Source: Coturnix japonica (taxonomy: Eukaryota > Chordata > Aves > Galliformes > Phasianidae). Taken from it: a DNA stretch of 64,000 nt. The notes beneath the pieces are model-generated. The model did no database searches and was not told where the DNA came from. It was given only the letters and a program-made list of their open reading frames with translations. Shown piece after piece: positions 37,561-50,900 of this stretch. The stretch is taken from the NCBI RefSeq assembly GCF_001577835.2, contig NC_029526.1:527510-591509 (forward strand), given 5' to 3'. Numbering within the stretch: position 1 is the stretch's first letter; each line of letters opens with the position of its first letter. Made by a program: the position numbers and the translations under genes.

Positions 37561-40500
37561 TGAGGGTACTGTGGAAATAGTCTTGCCTTGAGTTCAGTCC
37601 ACTGGATACAGGTAGTACAGAGGAGGAACGCTTCTTTCAGTGAAGAAAAAAGTTAGCTGTTAGAAGCACCACTGAGCAGCAACTCTGCAGAACCATTTTG
37701 AATTCCAGACTTTCATTGAAGTCAGTAGAAACAAGGCACTTACAGCCTTTGCAGAGGCTTAAGTAAGCTACAAGTGATTTGCTGAGGAGAGCATGGTGAG
37801 GTTCTCTGCTTCAGGTGATTGTATGGGCTCACGTAACACACATGAGTGTGAAACGTTTTGTCCCTGCTTATTTTGGCAGCTAACAGCTGTGAGATTTCCT
37901 TTCTGCTGCTTTCCATCATCCTTTCCTTTGCCTGGGGATGTTTGCAGTCACATCTCGAGCTGTCTGGCTGATGTTGACAATGGTTTGTTGTCTGGAAATA
38001 CTTGCTTAGAATTTGGACAAGTCTCTGTACTTGTCTATAAGTTCTGATACACGGTTGTCGACAGCAGGATTTGTCCTTCCTGAGTGGTTTTTGGTAACTT
38101 CCTGTCAGTGACGTACAAGGGCCTTTGTGCTGTACGTTACCCTTCGTTTAGTTCTGTCAGCCAGGTAGGTCTTAAAGTTATTTGATGCTTTTGATAGTAC
38201 AAAAGCTTCCTATGTCACTTTTTCTTGTGGTTATTCTGGGATAAGTTTTCATTCTCCTTAACTAATTGCTTTCCTCAGGCTCCTTTGGATTCACTGTGTT
38301 TATTTGGGGTCAGATACAACTGTCTCTGTGCTGCGTGGAACACTTTTTCTGTAGTTTCTTCCAATGGAGAGCAGTGTGCAGGGTGATACAAGGAGGGGGT
38401 CTGCTCCAGGGTTTGACTGTTCCTCTGCTGTTACTCAGTATTTACACAGACATACTGTCAGGTTTTAGTTCTGGGGGTTGAGAGGTTAGTGTCTGCAGCT
38501 GGCACTAACTCTACCACTTCTAGTTTTTTAATCAACAAAAATAAGCTTCGCTCACAGTTTATATCATAGATTGAACTGCTTTATCTTTGTTGTATTTTAT
38601 GTTTTCTCGATGCTCAACGTTTATACTTGCAGGCTGGTATGGTTTGCAGCAAGTCTCTTCAGCTTTAAATCCTGTCAGAAGCTTGCTTATATCACCTCTA
38701 GACCCATCAGTGCTTAAGCTGCTGGTGGATGTGTATGTCCCTCAAGCTCAAATTTGTGCAATTATTGTTATCCCTTCATAGGTACTTCACAGCATCATTT
38801 CGTTCTGAGGCTGAAACTTCTTTTTTCAGGTAAAACCTGAAGCTGCAAATGCACTCTTCCTTCCTGTAAAGCTACAGTGTGACTGTGCTGGTATTTGTGT
38901 GTAGGCTTTGCTGGTAACTGCACTTGAGCAACGGTTACAAGTATTAAATATGTATTGTATGAATTTTACGTTGCTACTGACTGAAATTCTATCAAAGCTC
39001 CTGGAGCATGAAAATGCTCTTTGGACTTCCTGCCACGCTCTCCCACGTCATGGTAATTGCATCCATGGTAATAGCAGAGAAAGAAGAACTTGCTGATTTC
39101 CCTGACAGTCTGCTTGAGCTTCTCCATCGTTCTTGCTGAAAGTATTTACTTACTGACTCTGTTCCTTCTCATATTGCCGTCTATTCTAGCAGCCCGTATG
39201 TGGGCAGCATTGAGAGATTTGCTGGAATATCAGCACTGCAGAAGGAGAATTCCAGGAAATACCTTGCTGCTTCTTGAGAGAGTAAGATACAGCATGAAAG
39301 TCAGAGAGGAGCATACTAGGGCATGATGTTCCTCGACACTGATGATGTGAGGCATCCAGAAAGCATTAAGATTATCGAGGACTGCACCTTAATAGATGCC
39401 TCAGTTTTAACAGAAAAGAGGGACTTTCTGTACAGAACCTCTTTTAAACCATACTCCATAGTGCTGACTAAAAGGAAGTGCACCAAATTGCAGCTCAATT
39501 AATTATCTGAATTATTTATCAGTTGTAAAATGTAAATTGCCTGTACATAAAAGGGTTGTGAGTCCAGGAAATGTCTCCCACTAGAGCAGTAGGCCAGGAA
39601 GATTATGAAAGAGATTCTATATGTGCCACTGAATTAGAGGGATTTGTATTTTTCCTCTCTCAAAGGCTGTTTTTAAACCGTATGCAGCACAACAAACACT
39701 TCTCATAGCAAAGCCATTGCATCGCCTCAAGTTCATGAAGACCCAGTTTTTTTGTCTGTAAGTTCTTGTTTGACAAAATCTTCTCCAAGCTGAAAATACT
39801 GTTCAAGTGATTATTGATGGTCCTGATGCAGTACTTAATAGAACAGTGCTTAACAGATATGTGGACGTTTCTCCTTCTTTTGTTTCTATTTGTGTAAGAG
39901 TGGATGATGTGAGCTGATGTTTATGAAGATGAGGTGTATGGGTATATGTATGTATGTAAACATGATACTGATCTTCTCCATTCCGTAGAGGTGAAGTATG
40001 ATGTCTTGTACTGACAGCAGTTGTAGCAGACCTCTCTAACGCTGGGAATGGCAGCAAGAGGAGGAATCATTATCAGCGCATGGAGAAGCTGCACAGTTGT
40101 AAAGCACAGGACATGGCTTGTGCTTTTTTTTGATCTGTGGATCTTGGAGTGTGAGTACTGTTTAGGGTACATGGTAGGGTTAGCTGCAGAGCCAGGACCT
40201 GATGCATTCTCCGAAGGTGTTTTGGCAGATTCCATTCTGTGTCATGCTGTTCTGTGCACTCTGTATGTGGTGGTTTGGGGATAGATTTGTCCTCTTGTGT
40301 AAGATTTTGAATGCCTTAAGTCCAAAGTCATGGTGGCGATTTTAAGAAATGGCATTGCTCTATTAAGGCTTGGTCTGGCAGCTCCTTGAAATGGATCCTA
40401 GAAATAGACACAGCTCTCCTTGCTTATGCTGTTTTACCTGCTTAGAAAGCCCAAGGGAAATGATGCTGGCCTTCAGTGAGGCTGCTTCCCCCTGTATAAC

Positions 40501-42860
40501 AATTTCACCTGGAGCTTCTGAGCCAGGAACAACTGAAATTAAAGGCTGCATACCAAGGTTTCTTCTTGTTTTCTGGGCATGGATGTTTATTGTCTGAGTA
40601 GCTCTTTAGAGGTCCAGGTACAGAAATAAGAGCTTTCTTCTAAGTGAGGGCAGGAGGTTAAACTCAAGTCCTTCCAGGCAGCTCCTGATGCAGACTGAAA
40701 TAATCGGTGATTTAGTTGCAGGTTTTGTACCAGAAGCAGCTCTGGCTTTTTGTTCTGATGTTATTTCCGAGGTGTGATGAGGTCCTGAGATGCACACTTC
40801 AGCTGTGTGTGTTCTGCCTGCATGTGTGCGTGCTGTTCTCCCTTTGAGAATACTGAACTCTGACATCAGGTGCTGGAAGGATGCGTTACTCGGCCACCCA
40901 GCCTGCACTGCTATTTTATATTGTCATTTGTGGTATGTTTTGTGGTATCCACTAGATCATACCTAAGCCTGCGGTAATTTATTAGAGTGTAACTAAAATC
41001 AGAGATTATAAATGGAAATGCTGACACAACCTTAGAGGGGAAACCTCAAGTTCACCCTCCATTGTTTGCATCAGCTTAGCCTGAAAATGCATTTTTCCTT
41101 TTGCAGATTTTGTCCTTTCCCATTTGCCAAACATTGATTTCTACCCCCCAAGTCCTTCAGTTCTAATGGAGCTTGAAATTAAGGTGGCTTTATTTTTCTG
41201 TCGCCTCCTTGTTCAAACTAATCAATGATGCCAGTGCATCATGGGGGCCTTTTAACCATTGCAGAGCCAGGGCACTGAGCACAAGTGGATCATCTTCTAC
41301 CCTGTTTGATTGTTTGAGGGTCAGTTGCTGGCTGCTGATGGTTTTTTGTGCGTTGCTGCATTTCTAATGCAGAACTTCATCTGTGGTCGTAGTTGTGGAT
41401 TCCTCAAAAGCTGTAGAAGTGCTTTATGCTCCCAAAGAAGTTCTCCATCCACACACTTCCAAGTCACTTTTTTTTCCTTCCCATTAGAGGTGTGTGCTAG
41501 GATCAAGGCCCACTAACCTTTGGGTATTTCTTGTTGATCTCATCTGGAATTAGACCTTAATGTATGCATTTAGGGATGTGAATCGTGAATATAAATATCC
41601 TGGTAATTAAATGTGTCCAGAGACAGTTTAAACACAATTGAAGAAAGCAGTGGTGTGGAATGAGTGTTTTGACGTGCAGCGAATGGAGCACTGTGCTAAG
41701 AGACCTGGATCTAAGCAATATAAATCACTGCAAAGAAGGGAGAAGTGTTGAACCCATCAGAGTGAGATGAGGAATCTTCTGCAACACGTAATGGTTGTAT
41801 GTAAAGCTCTGCAGGAGGACAGCCTGCCTGTGGGTCGGTGGAGTGCTGAGGTGAGCAGAGCCTTTTGCAGCAGGCAGTCTTGGTGGGGCTACCAGGGGTT
41901 GGGTGGCTCATCTGCCACCTCCTTGACCCCAGGGCTGCTCCAGGTGAGCAGGTTGGCCCTGATGCTCCGAGCTGATGGGAGAGTGACCTGCGAGATGCTG
42001 AGTTGTGTCCAGTCCATAGCATCAAAGAGTGCAGGTGCAGGGTTCTCTGGTTTGTAGCTGGCTGGTAAAAGAACACATGGTAGGCAGCTCCTCTACCACT
42101 GAAAGGTGAGTAAATAATACTGTATAAAAAGAGGGGGGAGGAAAAGCCCCAGACATTGGTATTCGTTTATGTTTTTCTGAGAGCTTTTTGCGTATCATTT
42201 TTCCCTTCGTGTGCTCAGTTTACACCTAAACAGCGATTTCTTCTGCTTCTCATCACTGGTTTAATAGCACAAATCAGCGTTGCAGTTTTAAATTACCCTG
42301 GCTTTATTAACCTTAAAGCACGGGTGAGGAGCACCACAGCACAGTCAAGGGGTATAATACTTTCTGGCATTTCTCTCCAGTATTTGATGAGTTACCCAGA
42401 TCATCCTCACTCAGTAGACAGTGCTGTTGAACTATTTGTGTTTTGGTGTTCGCTTGGTTGTGTGCCAACTGGAGCCTTTATGTAAGGATCTTCCAGTTCA
42501 GTGTTATTCTGATTGTGAATTCCAAGGGTTAGGAATGGGGGAGAGACGTGACCTGCCTCCCTTCCTCTTCCTGTATGGATAAGAAGAGGGTGAGAGAATA
42601 TGAGAGGGGCATTTCCAAATGTTCTACTAATGCAAGGTCATGAGCTGGAGGAATTGAGGACTCTTGTTCTAGTAGCTATGTCTATTGATCTATTTAAATT
42701 CTGCTCTGTTCTGGCACATTTTATATTTCCTGTCTGTTTAATCCAGATATGTTCTTTGCATCTCAAATAAGTACGACTGTTGACTTTTAATAAACACCTT
42801 TGAAGTATCAGTCATAAACATCTTAAAATGGAGACCAGATTTTGAGTCATAACACTTGGC

Positions 42861-42904
42861 TTCTTCCACCCCCCAACCCCCCACCCCCCTTTTTTTTTTT
42901 TCCC
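42861..42904. repeat. C-run/T-run low-complexity tract
   Basis: Three runs of C (about six each) separated by single or double A, followed by a run of T. The minus strand carries closely spaced G runs, a potential G-quadruplex. Confidence 0.7.
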
Positions 42905-44527
42905 TTCTGACACTGATATTCATCAAAGAGCAGAGCTATGCAGCAAAATTGTTCCAATCCCTAATTGAATGCAAAGCTGTACTCCTGTGGAAGGGCAAAT
43001 ATACCTCTTGCTTTGGAGATTGCAGCTCCCAGCTCACGCTGTTTGTCTCAGTCCTGCTGGATCCTTGCAGGTGAAGCCTGATCATCTGAGTGGGAATTTC
43101 CCAAGGCACCAAGGTGGAGCAGTGTTACTATTACAGGTTGTACTGTGTGATCAGTAATAATGTTCAGGTTCAGTGTTGCACCGTACCATGAGGATGGAAC
43201 TTCTGGCTGCACAGTAGCTCTTCAGGTCACTTTGTGAATACTGAGATATTGTTTTGACTGCTCACCTAGACAGTATGTACTCAGCATGTGCAGACTAACT
43301 ACAGGAATTAATGCCCTTGTGCTACTGGAAATATTTCATAGAGTAGTCTCTGTAGTGATACAAACAGTAGTGAAGACACAGTGCTGGGAGATGAATTCCA
43401 TCAGCCTGTCCATCTATCTCCATGTATCACTCAGTAGAGCAGTGACTGAGGCTAAAGAGTTGTAGCTTTTGCAAAGCACCACTCCATTTTCTTTTGTAAA
43501 GTATTGATATTCCCATCAATTTTGAAGTCCACACGTAGACTTTAAGGTGCTGGGAATCCTCTCCTGTAGTTATGGCTCTGAAATGAATTCCAGCACAGCC
43601 CTGCAGGTCTGCTCATAGGGCATCTGGCTATAAGCAGAAATACGCCTGATTCAGCTTTGTTACCTTTAAGAAAAGAAGTGAAAAGGAACAATAAGTTGGC
43701 ACAGCTTTGTCTCAGCACTGGGACTTCTCGCAGCTTCCAGTCCTGGTGTTGCAGTGAGTCAATGGACTTCAGCTGTAATTGAAGAGGTCTGAGTTTGAAA
43801 AATGGAGATTTAGCTTTAAGCCAGGTGTGGCTCTTTCCTTCTGGAAGGGGAACTTTCTTTAAGTGCAGTCAAAAAAGAATTCTCATCTTCAGCAAACTTC
43901 TCTGATCTGGGGGGGTGGTTTGGAGCTGGCCTGTACAAAAAGGTGCTTTTCTTTTCTCTTGAACTGCATGGTTTGTTTGCTGCTATCTTTGTTTCTTTAC
44001 CATTACCTTAAATACTCTTCTTAACTGTTCCTTGTAGTGCTGAGAGCTGAAGGAAGCACAGAAAAGTTGGTAGTGTGAGCAGGCCACAGCAACTCATTGA
44101 ACTCCTGAGGTCACAAACAGCAGCAGACCATAGGCACTTTATCCAGCAAGCCTGTTCATCAAATTAAATTATTCATTAATATTCATTAAATTAGCACGTT
44201 GCCTGATTCTTTTTGACAGCAGTGCAGGTCTCTGGGTCATCCTGTTAAAGCACCAATTTATACTTAGTGTCAAATTGCTTCCATGTCCTTATGAGCAGCA
44301 CAGGGTAGGCTGGAGGAGAAGCACTGCCTGATGTTCATGGGGTTTTCCAGTTGCTTTATTAGCTTTGCTGTTCACTAAGGGTTAGACCTTGGTTGGATCC
44401 CAGAACCACTGAAGTATAATTCTTTCCACAATTGTATTATTAAGCACAGTCCTAAATATCGTCAATATCCATATATATACTGAGTCAGTTTTTTAATCCC
44501 ATTATGTTTTTGGCCTTGCTGTCTTCC

Positions 44528-44640
44528 TGTGGCACTTAGTTCCACAATTTAATTACAGATTGTGTTAAAATTTATTTCCTCTTACTTGTTTTGAGCTTGG
44601 CACAGCTTGACTTTCAGCAGACATCCTTTCCTCGTTGTTT
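44528..44640. repeat. Ancient CR1/L3-like relic
   Basis: The sequence 'TGGCACTTAGTTCCACAATT', then 'TTAATTACAGATTGTGTTAAAA' and 'TTTATTTCCTCTTACTTGTTTT' resembles a well-known sauropsid CR1-type 3' region (…GTTCCACA..TTAATTA…TTGTGT.AAA…TTTCCTTTTATTTGTTTT). It is highly diverged; orientation is not assigned. Confidence 0.4.
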
Positions 44641-47600
44641 GGAGCTGTGTGAGCTGGAGTTCTAGATCTACCTTTTCTACAGCTTCTACTTCAGGTTTAT
44701 GGTGCAACTTTTCTTATGTGGTCCCTTTCTAATGTCACCCATCCCATCATATGGCAGGGTGCACGGGCCAGTTCCTCGGGTCTGTTCTGCCATTCCTTTA
44801 GACACTGGCTGTCCAGCTTGCCCTGCTCTTGCTAAAGCTGTTGTGTTGTTTGGCTTCCCAGTCATCGAACTGAGCAGAGCTTGGAGGCAGTGGCTGAAGC
44901 TGCACTGTGTGAGGGGTTTGCTTCTGATTGCAGGTAAGTGGGAGCGTGCAGGTGAGGACAGTGCATGGTATGGTGATAAACCCTCTGTGTCTGCAAGTCA
45001 GCAGGATTCTTCATGTCAAATTCTGATGTGTGAGAGAAGGAACTTGAGAAGTGGGGGAGGGAATAAGGAAAAGGCATTTCAGACACATGAGTGGGAGCCT
45101 GCGTGTGTATCTGCAGATCCTTTCAGCAGTAATTGATTTTGCCTGCTATGGTTACCATATAGTATCTATGATGAAACATTGATTCTTTCTATCCTCCACT
45201 GCCCTGAGGCTGGTAACAGAAAATGGCGTGTTTAAATTAGCTTACTGTCAGTTAAGCAGATACAAATACATAAAGGCTGTAATGAACCTGAAATTAGTAC
45301 TTATGCAAGTCGCAAGGCCTGCCACCATCCTGACTGAAAGGGAGCATCCCCATCCTGATGCTGTTTGTGGTTTGTTTTGTACCCTTAGAAGATGCTTTGT
45401 TTCCTACCTTTTGTAATATCCTCTGGGTTTTTTGTTCTGAGGAAAGGCTTCATGTCTTTGTGAGATTTTGTTTTTAATGAACTTATGATTTAGTGAATTA
45501 TGAAAATAAGTCCTCAAAAAGAATGCAGCCTGTGGCTTAATGCTGCTGGAGCTGGGGGAACTGGGAAGGGGTTGTCCTCAGTTATTGCCTACAATCTCTG
45601 GCTAAGTCCCACAGCTGGCAGAAGTGGCCTTTTGCAGAGCATCATTGGGAAGAAAAAGAGTCAGAAGTGATCCTTACCATTGATATCAACAGCTTCATTT
45701 TGTGTAGAAATAATGGCCTTTTGCAGCAGAGTGCTGTAACTGATCTCTTTCCAGCAGTAAAACCGGCATCAGGGGATTGAAACTGCAGTCTGCCTTAAAG
45801 GGCAGGGTTTAGCTGTTTGTCTCTATAGATCCATCTTCTCCTGGTTATGTTGTTAGATTGTTGCTCACAACCTTTCTTTCTCAAACCCTTCTGCATTCCT
45901 TGCCCCTTGAGAAATGCCTCGAACAGTTTCTTTCTGAGATGAAGTCCTAACTTCCAGTCAGTATATTATGTATTGGCAATGCATCCTGGCAGTGAGAGCT
46001 GCTTGAAACCACATTCTGAAGGGAAGGTGGGAAGCAGAATTCAGAGGGTCACTGGGAGCATGATGTGTGTTGGAAATACCTAAATGAATCCAGAGGAGGT
46101 TCATCTTGCAGCCTGGTGGTGTTTCTAAACCACAGATCTTATGCAGGCCTCCTCTTGCCTTTAGCATCCCAGGGAGCTGTGTACCTCTGCTGGGAAATGC
46201 AAACGGTGATGATGTATTTGTATTCTGATTAACTGACTTTAACCTGCTGAACATGCAGATTACTGTACGTGGCAGGAGGATTGTAATCTGCTTGTATGTG
46301 CTGCTGAAGAGCGTTGATGGCTATGCAGGCTTTGCTTTCACCTCGCTGAGGCCCTGTCACTGGTGTCAAAGGTAATTGATTGCTTGATTCCATCTTTTAT
46401 TCTGACTGAAGTTCCCAAAGTGATAAATTGAAAACCATCATGGTGAGGATCGTGTACCTATCTGCCTTGTAGAAAATGCATGCAGTAGACGGTGAAATTG
46501 AATTGCTGTCACGTGTGACCAGAGAAAAGGGCTTTTTGTTTCTTTCACAATTTATTTTTCAGCAAGTGTTGCAGTTTGTTTTTATGAGCTGCATATGTAG
46601 TTACTGCACTTCCTTGAGAAGCTGAGTGTGTGAATTCATGGAGCCATTCTTGAGCAGGTGAGGTAAGCTCCTGAGTTTACTATCAACTCCCAAGCTTATT
46701 TATCTACTCCACTCCTATTTTTCTGTCTCAGAACAGCCAGCATTTATAGCACCAGATCTTTGGCCTTGCTGCAAAGTATCGAATAGTTAACTTAAACTTA
46801 GTTTACAGCTTCTAGAGTAATTCAGATTTGTACCATATCACCATCAGCTCTTCTCTTCAAAACATCTGTACAAAAGCAGTGCTTTTTGGTATACATCTGG
46901 TTTGGAGCACAATTGCACTGGCAGGCCCGGGATTATAGATGCATGGAGAAATGAAGGCTGAAATAGGAGCAGATTCTGTAAATCAGATTTGAATGTACCT
47001 TTGGGAGGTACAGGACTGGAATACCCAGCAGAGCTGCAGTTCAGTGGGTTGAATTGCAGCAGTGGACAGGCAGGGCATTAACTATGCATGTCTGCATTGC
47101 TTCTACCTCCGTTGACAGCAACTTATCTCTTATTGAATGTTATATTCGGAAAGTAGGGTGGTGGGCAGGGAAGTACACATTGTGACTACTTAAAGAAATA
47201 ATGTTGCCTTAAAGTCTCAAACCATAACTTATATTAATGGCTATCCCTGTATTTCCAATATCAAGCTGAGATAATTAAGAGATTCAGTTGCATATGGCAA
47301 ATCAGAACGCTTTTGTCATGACGCTTTGACCTTCATTTGTATTCACGCCTAAGCAACTGCCGTGTTCTCCATGCTTTGGAATCATCTAATGACGAAAGGT
47401 ATTGTACATTATTTTATATTGGACATTAATTGGAGCCCAAATGTTTGACTTCTGAAGCTGGAGGTTCTAAGATAACTATTAAAATAAAGTGTGATCTGGA
47501 GGTATGCTTTAGTTCAGGGAATTTAGAACAAGGCTGTTGTGGGGAGCCAAGGATGTGGCGTTTCAGCACTTCATGCTTATCCATTTATTCTTTCACTGAA

Positions 47601-47965
47601 CTTTCACTGAAGGCAGCATGTTCAGAACAAACGTAAACTGCTGTCAGGTGATTCTGTGATTCCAGGTGCTCTGGACAAGCAGGAAATGTGTTTTTTTCAG
47701 ACATTCCTCAGGACAGAAAAATGAAGGGAATGAGAGTTATCAATTTTGAAAGCAAGAAATACGTTCCAAGAGCATTTTGGAGCAGGAGTGTCATGTTAAA
47801 TTTCTATGTGGTTGTCTTAGTGCACTGATTCGAGTATTGAATGCCATCTGACCCTTGAATTCCTGGATTCTTGCCTGACTGGCACCCCACAGCAGGTATA
47901 TTTACTTTAAAAGAGCCTTCTGCAGCAGCTGGTTTTAGCACAGGGACTCAGGAAAGCTAGATCCA

Positions 47966-47989
47966 TTTTTTTTATTTTTTATTTTTTTT
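47966..47989. repeat. T-rich low-complexity tract
   Basis: A run of T interrupted by single A residues in NUP93 intron 3. No poly(A)-tailed element was recognised next to it. Confidence 0.7.
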
Positions 47990-50900
47990 GTTGCTATTTT
48001 CATGCTTGACATTGAGTTAAAAAAAATGCTTTCTTATGCATCAGCTTCCTCACCCGGGAAGTAAAGAGGCTGCATTTGCCATTGGCCCTCATGAGGTTGG
48101 AAGAGTCTGTAACAAAAGCTTATATAGATGCTTTCCTTCTTATTATTTCCTCAGACCTCTATGTTGATTGTGCTCCTGCTCAGCATTTGACTGGGTGTTG
48201 TTTTCCCTCCCTCCAACACCAGACCATGGGGTGGGTGAGGGTGTTCAGCAGCAGTTTTCTGGCTCAGCACTGTTAAGAAGGGAAGCAGCAGAGCCCTTGT
48301 TGCCCCTGTGCTCCAGTAACTGTCAGCAGAGCTCCTTTCCGCAGCTGAAGCAAGGAACTGAAGCCATGTTACAACAGCTGTGCTGAACCCCTCCTTTTAT
48401 TTCAGCAACATTATCAGGGTTATCACCAGTCTGAACTGGACATCTGCTTCTCCAGGCTGAAGCTGTGCTAAGGCTGCTATTCATTCTCTTAGCTGAAACT
48501 GTGGCAGTGCAAAACCCTTCAGTTAAACTGGCAGTTGATGAGCGTCATAGTCTAGGCGACTCGAGTCAGTACAGTGATTGCCTGCTACCCAATAACGATC
48601 ACTTGATGCAGTGGTATTTTATATAATCCTCTCACTTCAGATGGATTATTTAGGATGCATGTGTTTGCAAAGTGAGATGGAGCAGCAAAACCTGATGCTG
48701 AGCTGGGATTGTTCACTCTTGGATCCCTCTGTGTGTCCCTGGTCTTTGGTAGCTGGGCTGGCTGCGTTGGGTCCTTGTGCAGAGCTTAACCTCAAGGTGC
48801 AGAACGTAACCTTCAGGTGCAGGCTTCCAAGCATCAGCAGAAAGTCCTTCCTGATCCGCAGCCTTGTTGTGTGCTTGTTTCTGGAGGGAACCCCAGGGAC
48901 ATAAGATAGTTAGAGCAAATAGATGTAGAGGATCTGTGGGAGGACTTCTGAAGCAATGATTCTCTGTTTCTCTCTGTGTGTTTGCAGGCTCTGGGAAGAA
49001 AATGGAGAATTCAGCTGCCTTGTTTACCTAAGCTATTATGCTGGCTTAACCATCCCATGATGAAGTTCCATTTCAGTACTGAGCTCACTAGGCCGTGAAG
49101 ATAAAAATAATTTAATTTTTGTTCTCCTGTTTTCATGGATTTTACAGTATAGGATCAATGGCTGCTGCCATTTCTCCCTGAGAAACAGACTCACCCCAAA
49201 CCTTTCTTTGGGCGTAGGCAGATTCTTCAGCTCTCCAGAAACCACTGTTCCTTTTGCAGTTCAGAAATGGAGCAGTGGTTCAGCATTATGGCTGTGGCTC
49301 AGAATGGGAAGCCAGAGCTAAGTCAATTTAGAGCATTTGTTCCATTGCAGAGCAATTCTGCCTGATGCTCATGCTTTCCAGAGGAGGTCCAAATCTTGCA
49401 CTCTGCAGAGCTTGCCTTTGGCTTCATATGATCAAGCTGATAAAATATGTTGAGCGAGGACATAAAGCATTGATGCTGTGCAGGCAATTAAAATCTATGA
49501 ATTGGATTAAGCCCCAAATCTTAGTATGCTTTAATGCAATTCTTTTTTTGTTTTGTTCTGATTTGGATGCTCTTTGGAGATAAAGTTGGAAGCAGCTGCT
49601 CGGGGCTTTGCTGTTTGCAGCTTCTTTATTTTGCTGCTTATACCTATTGATTTGCTTGATTAATTTTGTTTCTGAAGTTCTGTACTTTTACTCCTGGCTT
49701 TTCTGCCTTCTCAAGTCAACAAATGAACAGAAAATCTGCACAATCCACAGGATCAATTAGGTCTGGGCTTCAAGAGAAATATTTGGTAGTGGTGAAGTGT
49801 GTTTCTTCTTCAGGACTCCTTATTTTGTATTAGGAGCTGAGCTTGACAAAGAAGGATGAGGCCAGAAGCAGTTATAATGAGTGCATTGTATTTTTACTGT
49901 AATACTGGCATATTGATTGTTGACTTATTGGTGGCTTAATGCACAACCATTTCCTTAGTTAGTGTTTGAAGATCCATTAAAACGTTGACTTGGTGCCAGA
50001 ATGTTGAAATCCTGCATTTTATAATATGATTTGGCTATCTAAAAGTACTAATGTGGTTTGAATTTTAAAAAAATTTAAAGACAAGTCGGGTTTCCTGTTT
50101 GTTTTTTGTACTTGTTAACCTTTACACGCTACAATGGATCTCTGGTAATGGAGGCCCTGAGAAGCCAGGGATGGAGGCAGGAGTCCTGATGTTTTGAGGT
50201 TTGTGCCTTTGACATTTATGGATGGTCTGTGCTCACCCATGCTGGTTGCTGGGATGTGTTGCATCCGCTTGGTCCCTTTGGCTTGTCTCAGGGCTGCACT
50301 ACTGATGGGGCAGTACTCTAGCTCTTGCAGTAAGGGCTTCAGTGTTTGGGACTATAGGTATGGAAGGCCTGTTGCTGTTGTACAGGAGCAGTCTTTGCAC
50401 AAAGCAGCTTTGAAATAGGCACTGGAAATTAAGGGAGGCTGACACAGCTTTCTGCTCAACCAAATGTGCAGGGGATGCTTCCCAAAGGGTGAGGAGCCAA
50501 GAGTTTGCCCTCTGGCTGCTGGCCTGAATGTTATTTAATTCTTCTCAGACTTGTAGTCAAGACTCACTGCAGTCGCCTTCCTGTCACTTTGGCTTTCCAT
50601 TAAATAACAAGATCCTCTGGAGCAGGGTTATCACTTGTTAGATTCTGCAGATGCTGGAAGAATGGCTTTGGGATTTTCTTGTGTGTTTCTCACCCATTGC
50701 TGAGGTTCATCTGCAGGATTTTATGATGGCTGTTCAATAACTTGTATGTGGGGATAAACTGAGTACTGTGGAAGCAAGTCTCACTGCTGTTTTTTGTACC
50801 GAATGCGAAGGAGAGAATGTGATAAACTACTTTGGATTCTCGGCTTGACTTTGTGTGACATACAACCCAATTCCAAAGCACTTGTGTTCCCATCGCATTG

